A stretch of 40,999 nucleotides of DNA from Arsenophonus melophagi (GTDB lineage: Bacteria > Pseudomonadota > Gammaproteobacteria > Enterobacterales > Enterobacteriaceae). How positions within the stretch are numbered: the first letter of the stretch is position 1; every line of letters begins with the position of its first letter. Below the pieces are notes generated by a model. It worked only from the letters and a program-made list of their open reading frames with translations, ran no database searches and was not told the origin of the DNA. The DNA lies in NCBI GenBank assembly GCA_032378655.1, contig JAVYJS010000011.1, forward strand, positions 1 through 40,999, written 5' to 3'. A program made the position numbers and the translations under genes. Of this stretch, positions 35,834-40,999 are shown in pieces.

Positions 35834-35997
35834 GAAAAGTAATATGAACTTAGTAAAAAGGTTTTAACTGTTCAAGTGCGGCTATATATAGAATTCTTAA
35901 GTTAACTTAAGTAGAGCTTGGTAACAGCCAGGAATCAGTTTTAGAACCATTGTACTGAAATCCTACTTAAGCTATCACTGCTAATTTTAGCAATTCA

Positions 35998-36023
35998 ATG
36001 TTCTTAATTTACTGTAAGAACAT
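35998..36023. repeat. 9-bp perfect hairpin
   Basis: ATGTTCTTA, 8-nt loop, TAAGAACAT. Confidence 0.6.
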
Positions 36024-36157
36024 CTATTCTGTTATTTACTTGTTTATCGAATAAATTGATAATACCGATTATGATGCAAGTCGGTCAAGGAAATGCTATC
36101 AGTTATTTTTTGTCCATCTTTTCGTATAAAATTAATTCATCATTGTCTCTTGATGAA

Positions 36158-36190
36158 CCATGTACGTTCAGAAAATCTTTCTGAACATGG
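36158..36190. repeat. Hairpin with bulge
   Basis: GTTCAGAAA (36166-36174), ATC, TTTCTGAAC (36178-36186), extended by CCAT/ATGG across a 4-nt bulge. Confidence 0.65.
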
Positions 36191-36828
36191 CTTACAATTT
36201 TCCTTTTTTACTCATGCAATTACTTGCATTAAAATGTAGAAATTTGATGATCAAATAAATTCTGAACGTGTTGCATTACTAATGTACATAATGATATTAG
36301 CGAAATAATAAGCAGCGATCTGCTAACTCCAATTAAATACCATAACTAGAAAATTGCAAAAGAATACAAAAAATTTGAAATATGCTCAACAAAAAACTTA
36401 TTGCTATGCCACGAAAAGAGTTAAAGTAAGATTTTTCAGCTAATTTTAGATGATCAATATCATTCTTAAGAATGAACGAGGCATCGTTAAACAAGCTGAT
36501 TCACTTTGAATCTATTAAAATGCTTAGAAGTGTTATGTACGGGGAACAAAGAGTTTAATCTATCTAAAATACGACTAAAAAATACTTTTTAAAGGTTATA
36601 GCAAGGACATGCAATACTTTATTGAAGTTTTGATTCCTGGATTTAGTCTTTAGGTAAGATTAGTAGCTAAGGGTACATAAAAGAAAACAGTACTAAGTGA
36701 TTCATTATTGCTTTAATAGCTCATAGTTTCAATTTTTGAAATTAATAACAAAAAAAATCACAGTATTATTTCTAGACAAAAATAAAGAAAATTTAACAAA
36801 ATCATTAAGTAATTGTACTAGTAACCTT

Positions 36829-36856
36829 AATAGTCGTGTTAAGTAACATGACTATT
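36829..36856. repeat. 13-bp hairpin with 2-nt loop
   Basis: AATAGTCGTGTTA (36829-36841), AG, TAACATGACTATT (36844-36856), with one G-T pair. Confidence 0.7.
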
Positions 36857-36877
36857 GTAGCGAAATATAATTGCGGA

Positions 36878-36912
36878 TAAAAGATAATTTGTATTCAAAA
36901 AATTATCTTTTA
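36878..36912. repeat. 13-bp perfect hairpin
   Basis: TAAAAGATAATTT, 9-nt loop, exact complement. Confidence 0.7.
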
Positions 36913-37174
36913 CACTCACTGTTAAGTTAACATACCTACAATAATAGAGAGATCGAATGTAATTCATAAAATAAAACGATATAAATCATGCGATCACAGT
37001 TAATTGAGTTATGATTCAATATATGATTCAGTATAAGCCTGTTATGGTTAACAGTGCACAAAACTTATCTTATATAGAATTAAGGATAAAATTAAGATCT
37101 ACTTTACAAAACGTCTAATAATCCTTAGGATAAGCTAATTAACTGGAAGGCTATTGGATGAATCTTTTACGCTT

Positions 37175-37223
37175 AGTCTTCTTGGTTAATGCAATCAAGA
37201 AGACTCTATGATAACAATAGAGT
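37175..37223 (+). promoter_or_regulatory. Two mutually exclusive hairpins in the ackA leader
   Basis: Hairpin 1 is AGTCTTCTTG (37175-37184) with CAAGAAGACT (37196-37205). Hairpin 2 is ACTCTAT (37203-37209) with ATAGAGT (37217-37223). They share 37203-37205. The right arm of hairpin 2 overlaps the AGTAGG ribosome site (37221-37226) of ackA. A 5-codon frame (ATG at 37208, TAG at 37223-37225) lies inside hairpin 2. Confidence 0.45.
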
Positions 37224-37233
37224 AGGTAATGCA

Positions 37234-38436
37234 ATGCCAAGTAATCTGGTACTTGTCCTAAACTGCGGTAGCTCTTCTCTTAAATTTTCTATCATTAATC
37301 CTATTAATGGCGAAAAAAAACTATCTGGTTTAGCAGAATGTTTTCATTCACCAGAAGCTCGCATTAAATGGAAAATAGATAGCAAACAGAACGAAGTTGC
37401 TTTGAGCAACTGTGCTTCACACAGTGAAGCACTGACTTTTATTGTCAATCAAATTCTTAATGCAAAACCAGAATTAGTACAAGGAATTTCTGCTATTGGG
37501 CATCGTATTGTTCATGGTGGTGAAAAATTTACCCAATCGGTCATCATCAATGATGAAGTCCTTTCAGGTATTAAGGAATCTATTTCATTTGCGCCATTAC
37601 ATAATCCTGCTGGAATTATTGGTATTGAAGAAGCGAAAAAAAGATTTCCGGATTTAAATAAAAAACATGTCGCTGTGTTTGACACCGCTTTCCATCAGAC
37701 TATTCCAGTTGAAGCTTATTTATATGCTCTGCCTTATAATCTTTATACAAAACATGGTATTCGCCGCTATGGCGCACACGGTATTAGTCATTTTTATGTT
37801 TCAAAGCAAGCAGCCAAAGAATTGAACAAATCACAAAATAATCTAAATGTCATTTCCTGTCATTTAGGCAATGGAGGATCAGTTGCTGCCATAGTTAATG
37901 GTCACTCTGTTGATACATCCATGGGCCTGACTCCGTTAGAAGGCTTAGTGATGGGAACGCGTAGTGGTGATATCGATCCAGCTATTGTTTCCTACCTGCA
38001 CAAAGTGTTGGATATGAGTATTGATAAGATCAATACATTACTAACCCAAGAATCTGGCATACTTGGGTTAACAGAAGTCACAAACGATTTTCGCTATATC
38101 GAAAAACATTATGATACTAAGCCACATGCTAAACGAGCTATGGATGTCTATTGTCATCGATTAGCTAAATATATCGCTGCTTATTGCGCCTTAATGGAAG
38201 GACGATTAGATGCTATTATTTTTACTGGTGGTATTGGAGAAAACTCAGTAATAGTACGTGAATTAACACTTAAAAAATTATCTTTAATTGGCATTAAATA
38301 TGATCATGAGCGCAACTTAGTGGCGCGATTTGGGAAATCAGGCAATATCACAACTGACGATAGTATTCCTGCTCTGGTTATTCCAACTAATGAAGAGTTA
38401 GTTATTGCTCAGGATACTGTCTACCTGACGACCTAA
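37234..38436 (+). CDS. ackA: Acetate kinase
   Basis: Makes ATP from acetyl phosphate and ADP, releasing acetate. I start at 37234, where MPSNLVLVLNCGSSSLKF matches E. coli and the product is 400 residues, the E. coli length; an in-frame ATG 15 codons upstream would run through the leader hairpins. Family motifs are visible: NCGSSSLKF near residue 10, GHRIVHGGEKF near 90, VFDTAFHQTIP near 150, HLGNGGS near 210, MGTRSGDIDP near 240 and FTGGIGENS near 330. The ribosome site AGTAGG is weak and lies within a predicted hairpin. pta follows after 71 nt, the usual operon order. Confidence 0.97.
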   Translation: MPSNLVLVLNCGSSSLKFSIINPINGEKKLSGLAECFHSPEARIKWKIDSKQNEVALSNCASHSEALTFIVNQILNAKPELVQGISAIGHRIVHGGEKFTQSVIINDEVLSGIKESISFAPLHNPAGIIGIEEAKKRFPDLNKKHVAVFDTAFHQTIPVEAYLYALPYNLYTKHGIRRYGAHGISHFYVSKQAAKELNKSQNNLNVISCHLGNGGSVAAIVNGHSVDTSMGLTPLEGLVMGTRSGDIDPAIVSYLHKVLDMSIDKINTLLTQESGILGLTEVTNDFRYIEKHYDTKPHAKRAMDVYCHRLAKYIAAYCALMEGRLDAIIFTGGIGENSVIVRELTLKKLSLIGIKYDHERNLVARFGKSGNITTDDSIPALVIPTNEELVIAQDTVYLTT

Positions 38437-38482
38437 ATAGAGTAGATGATGCCAGTTTACTGAAAAGTGCTAAGTTTAAATA

Positions 38483-38502
38483 TCTTACAACTGTAAGAGA
38501 GG
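38483..38502 (+). promoter_or_regulatory. Hairpin next to the pta ribosome site
   Basis: TCTTACA, AC, TGTAAGA (38483-38498) abuts and overlaps the GAGAGG ribosome site (38497-38502) of pta. It may tune pta translation relative to ackA. Confidence 0.4.
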
Positions 38503-38507
38503 TATTT

Positions 38508-40643
38508 GTGTCCCGGAACATAATGTTAATTCCAACTGATGTCAGTGTTGGTTTAATCAACGTCATTTTAGGAGTCGTATGTTCAATAGAACGCAAAGGA
38601 TTGAATCTATCGGTCTTTAAGCCCATTGCTCAACCCAGTGATTGTGATAAAGATCATACAATCGAAGTATTGCGTTCTAACTCTAGTGTTCATATTTCTG
38701 AACCACTAAAGATGAGCTATGTTAAATCTTTGTTAGCTAATAATCAGAAAAATATTTTAATGGAAGAAATTATTGCTCTATATCATGACAATACGCAAAA
38801 AGCTGAAGTTATTCTAATCGAAGGCTTAATACCTACCCGTCAGCATGTCTTTGCTCAATCTTTAAATTATGATATTGCTAATATGTTGGACGCTGACGTT
38901 ATCCTTGTTACTGCATTAGGCCATAAAACTCAAGAAGAATTAAAAGAACGCATTAAATTAACCAGCATAGAATTAGGTGGTATAAAAAGTAAAAATATTG
39001 CTGGAATTATTATTAATCAACTGCATGTACCTGTTGATGAGTATGGTCTTACGCGACCTGATTTATTAGAGATATTCGATGAGCCGCCGCAAGCAACAAT
39101 TAAAAAAATTGATATTAAGACATTAAATAACCATAGTCCATTACCAATATTGTGCTGCATTCCGTGGAATTTTGATCTGATGGCTACACGTTGTATTGAT
39201 ATTGCTAATTATCTAAATGCTAGCATTATTAATGAAGGTACTCTACAAGTACAGCGTATCCAGTCAATTGTTTTCTGTACTAGCAGTTTACAAAATACTG
39301 TAAAGCTATTTCGTTCAGGAACATTGCTAGTAACTTCTTCTGATCGCTATGATGTTATTGTATCCGCATGTTTGTCAGCTATGAATGGTATTGAAATTGG
39401 AGGATTACTATTAACGGATGGTTATTCTATTTCAGAGTCAATACACAAACTCTGTAGTCGTGCTTTTGAAAAGGGTTTGCCGGTACTGGTGGTAAATAAT
39501 AATACTTGGCAAACTGCGTTAAGTCTACAGAATTTTAGCTTAGAAGTGCATGCAGATGATCATGAAAGAATTAAAAAAATTCAAAATTATGTTGCCTGTC
39601 ATATTAATCAACAATGGATTGATTTATTTACTACTAATTCTACACGACCTAAACGACTGTCACCACACACTTTTTGCTATCAATTAACTGCATTAGCACG
39701 AAAAGCTAAAAAACGTATTGTATTACCAGAAGGTAATGAGCCGCGTACAGTAAAAGCCGCAGCTATTTGTGCTAAAAGAGGTATTGCAAACTGTATTCTT
39801 CTCGGTGAGTATGATGAAATAAAACACATTGCCAGTGCACAAGGAGTTGAATTAGGTATAGGTATCGAAATTATAGCACCTAGATCAGTGTGGAGAAATT
39901 ACATCGCACGTTTAGTTGAACTGCGCAAAAATAAAGGTATGACAGAAATTGCTGCGCGCGAACAATTAGCAGACAATGTGGTTTTAGGCACTATGATGTT
40001 AGAAAGAAATGAGGTTGATGGTTTAGTTTCTGGAATAACTCACACTACAGCAAATACTATTCGCCCACCTTTAAAAATCATTAAACCTGCCATGGGCAGC
40101 TCAATCGTTTCTTCAATATTTTTTATGCTATTACCTGAGCAAGTTTTAGTTTATGGCGACTGTGCAATAAATCCAAACCCTACAGCTGAACAACTATCAG
40201 AAATTGCTATTCAATCTGCTGCTTCAGCCAAAGCATTTGGCATTGAGCCACGAGTAGCAATGATCTCTTATTCTACTGGTAACTCAGGTGTCGGAAATGA
40301 TGTAGAAAAAGTGCGCCAAGCAACCCATTTAGCAAAAGAAAAATGGCCAAATTTAATAATTGATGGTCCATTGCAATATGATGCAGCTATTATGGAAGAT
40401 GTTGCTAAATTTAAAGCACCAAATTCACCTGTCGCTGGTAAAGCAACAGTATTTATTTTCCCCGATCTTAATACTGGAAATACTACTTATAAAGCTGTGC
40501 AACGTTCAGCCAATTTGCTTTCTATCGGCCCAATGCTACAAGGTATGCGTAAACCAGTTAATGATTTATCCCGTGGCGCATCAGTTGATGATATTGTATA
40601 TACCATTGCTATTACTGCTATTCAAGCAGCTAAAAATAATTAA
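38508..40643 (+). CDS. pta: Phosphate acetyltransferase
   Basis: Converts acetyl-CoA and phosphate to acetyl phosphate, which AckA uses to make ATP. The product is 711 residues (E. coli 714) and has all three parts: an N-terminal P-loop-like/DRTGG domain (LIPTDVSVGL at the start, RPDLLEIFD near 185, LLVTSSDRYDVI near 275), and the C-terminal catalytic domain from about residue 390 (KRIVLPEGNEPRTVKAA, DGLVSGITHTTANTIRP, YGDCAINPNPTAEQL, SYSTGNSG, FIFPDLNTGNTTYKAVQR). GTG start with GAGAGG 5 nt upstream. Retention of the long form, with its regulatory N-terminus, is notable in a reduced genome. Confidence 0.97.
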   Translation: MSRNIMLIPTDVSVGLINVILGVVCSIERKGLNLSVFKPIAQPSDCDKDHTIEVLRSNSSVHISEPLKMSYVKSLLANNQKNILMEEIIALYHDNTQKAEVILIEGLIPTRQHVFAQSLNYDIANMLDADVILVTALGHKTQEELKERIKLTSIELGGIKSKNIAGIIINQLHVPVDEYGLTRPDLLEIFDEPPQATIKKIDIKTLNNHSPLPILCCIPWNFDLMATRCIDIANYLNASIINEGTLQVQRIQSIVFCTSSLQNTVKLFRSGTLLVTSSDRYDVIVSACLSAMNGIEIGGLLLTDGYSISESIHKLCSRAFEKGLPVLVVNNNTWQTALSLQNFSLEVHADDHERIKKIQNYVACHINQQWIDLFTTNSTRPKRLSPHTFCYQLTALARKAKKRIVLPEGNEPRTVKAAAICAKRGIANCILLGEYDEIKHIASAQGVELGIGIEIIAPRSVWRNYIARLVELRKNKGMTEIAAREQLADNVVLGTMMLERNEVDGLVSGITHTTANTIRPPLKIIKPAMGSSIVSSIFFMLLPEQVLVYGDCAINPNPTAEQLSEIAIQSAASAKAFGIEPRVAMISYSTGNSGVGNDVEKVRQATHLAKEKWPNLIIDGPLQYDAAIMEDVAKFKAPNSPVAGKATVFIFPDLNTGNTTYKAVQRSANLLSIGPMLQGMRKPVNDLSRGASVDDIVYTIAITAIQAAKNN

Positions 40644-40708
40644 TTTTTCAATAGAAATAAATCGACAAAATCAAATATGTTAAGAATACAGAATTCTTAT
40701 TAGCTCTT

Positions 40709-40741
40709 TCTCGATACTGCTCAATGAGAACTATCGAGAAT
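40709..40741 (+). terminator. Possible ackA-pta terminator
   Basis: TTCTCGATA (40709-40717) with TATCGAGAA (40733-40741), 15-nt loop containing CTCA/TGAG. No proper T-run follows. A TAAGAAT/ATTCTTA stem precedes it at about 40682-40700. Confidence 0.45.
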
Positions 40742-40827
40742 AATCAATTTATTACGCTTATAGTAGAATAATAATTTTTAAGCTCATCTTAAATATGAAA
40801 AGAATAATAGATATTGAGAAATAATGA

Positions 40828-40856
40828 ATACATTGCTGCTTAAAGTAGTAATGTAT
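40828..40856. repeat. 14-bp hairpin with 1-nt loop
   Basis: ATACATTGCTGCTT (40828-40841), A, AAGTAGTAATGTAT (40843-40856), with two G-T pairs. Confidence 0.65.
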
Positions 40857-40999
40857 AATAGTCAATATGATCTTTTATGCACTTATGCACTTAAACATTA
40901 CTAAACCAATACAAACAAATGCAGTACAATAACCTTTATAGTATATTGATAAGTTATGTAATTCCATGAACTATTCAGTATGGTTAATAGAGCATGGTT

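Larger units (their letters stand above)
35162..37233. other. 2-kb gene-free gap between fumC and ackA
   Basis: No credible gene apart from the fumC fragment. Hairpins: 35399-35416 (7 bp), 35802-35833 (10 bp), 35896-35911 (16-bp palindrome), 35998-36023 (9 bp), 36158-36190 (9 bp plus bulged extension), near 36461-36478 (16-bp palindrome), 36829-36856 (13 bp, 2-nt loop) and 36878-36912 (13 bp). Two competing hairpins sit at the ackA leader (37175-37223). Confidence 0.7.
40644..40999. other. Gap after pta to window end
   Basis: No gene seen. Contains the possible terminator, a 14-bp hairpin with a single-nt loop (40828-40856) and an 8-bp tandem repeat ATGCACTT (40877-40892). Confidence 0.6.

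Noticed and set aside
40360..40683. 107-codon frame overlapping the pta 3' end
   Set aside because: Shifted-frame shadow of the conserved Pta catalytic domain.
1..40999. tRNA, rRNA, tmRNA or insertion sequences
   Set aside because: Looked for T-loop-like GGTTCGA patterns with acceptor pairing and for transposase motifs; none convincing. A short GGTTCAGGC run near 14003 has no tRNA around it.

Overview
This 41-kb window looks like part of the chromosome of a host-restricted gammaproteobacterial symbiont of the Enterobacterales. The sequence is AT-rich and the recognisable genes are close homologues of E. coli or Vibrio proteins, usually with the same length and start. About one third of the window (13-14 kb) lies outside genes, in long AT-rich gaps where relatives carry genes. 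No transposase, prophage, CRISPR array, tRNA or rRNA was seen. Having both Nqr and Rnf/Rsx in an otherwise enterobacterial gene set recalls Morganellaceae/Yersiniaceae-type relatives (an Arsenophonus-like symbiont is possible), but I cannot name the organism from this window.

Layout. 1-1.8 kb: tpiA and fpr on the minus strand. 1.8-3.7 kb: a gene-free gap that includes a decayed inverted copy of the tpiA 3' end. 3.7-10.9 kb: a complete nqrABCDEF-apbE-nqrM operon. 10.9-16.8 kb: two long gaps around yciC. 16.8-26.8 kb: the E. coli-order block rluB, topA, cysB, ribA, lapA, lapB, pyrF, with gaps where btuR/yciK/sohB/yciN, acnA and pgpB sit in E. coli. The trp/ompW region between yciC and rluB is also gone. 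27.1-33.2 kb: rsxABCDGE-nth on the minus strand. 33.8-35.2 kb: fumC, with a roughly 96-bp decayed copy of part of itself just downstream. 35.2-37.2 kb: another gap. 37.2-40.6 kb: ackA-pta.

Function. The retained genes are mostly energy and redox metabolism: triose-phosphate isomerase, fumarase, acetate kinase and phosphotransacetylase (substrate-level ATP), flavodoxin reductase, and two related ion-pumping redox complexes, Nqr and Rsx/Rnf. One ApbE flavin transferase probably attaches FMN to NqrB, NqrC, RsxD and RsxG, and NqrM supports Nqr assembly. Topoisomerase I, endonuclease III, RluB, CysB, RibA (start of riboflavin synthesis, feeding these flavoproteins), LapA/LapB and PyrF make up the rest.

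Main observations. (1) rsxC is out of frame with its own well-placed start codon because of an A9 tract; one extra A restores the family N-terminus, so polymerase slippage is the likely rescue. (2) The gaps contain many perfect or near-perfect hairpins, unrelated in sequence, with stems of 7-26 bp and often loops of only 1-3 nt. (3) Small duplications are frequent: a 9-bp repeat adds three residues to the CysB effector region, a 25-bp-period repeat lies at the end of nqrE, and fragments of fumC and tpiA are duplicated. (4) RsxG has Ser in place of the flavinylated Thr, NqrB has an altered flavinylation motif, and Nth has Lys in place of the usual Gln41.
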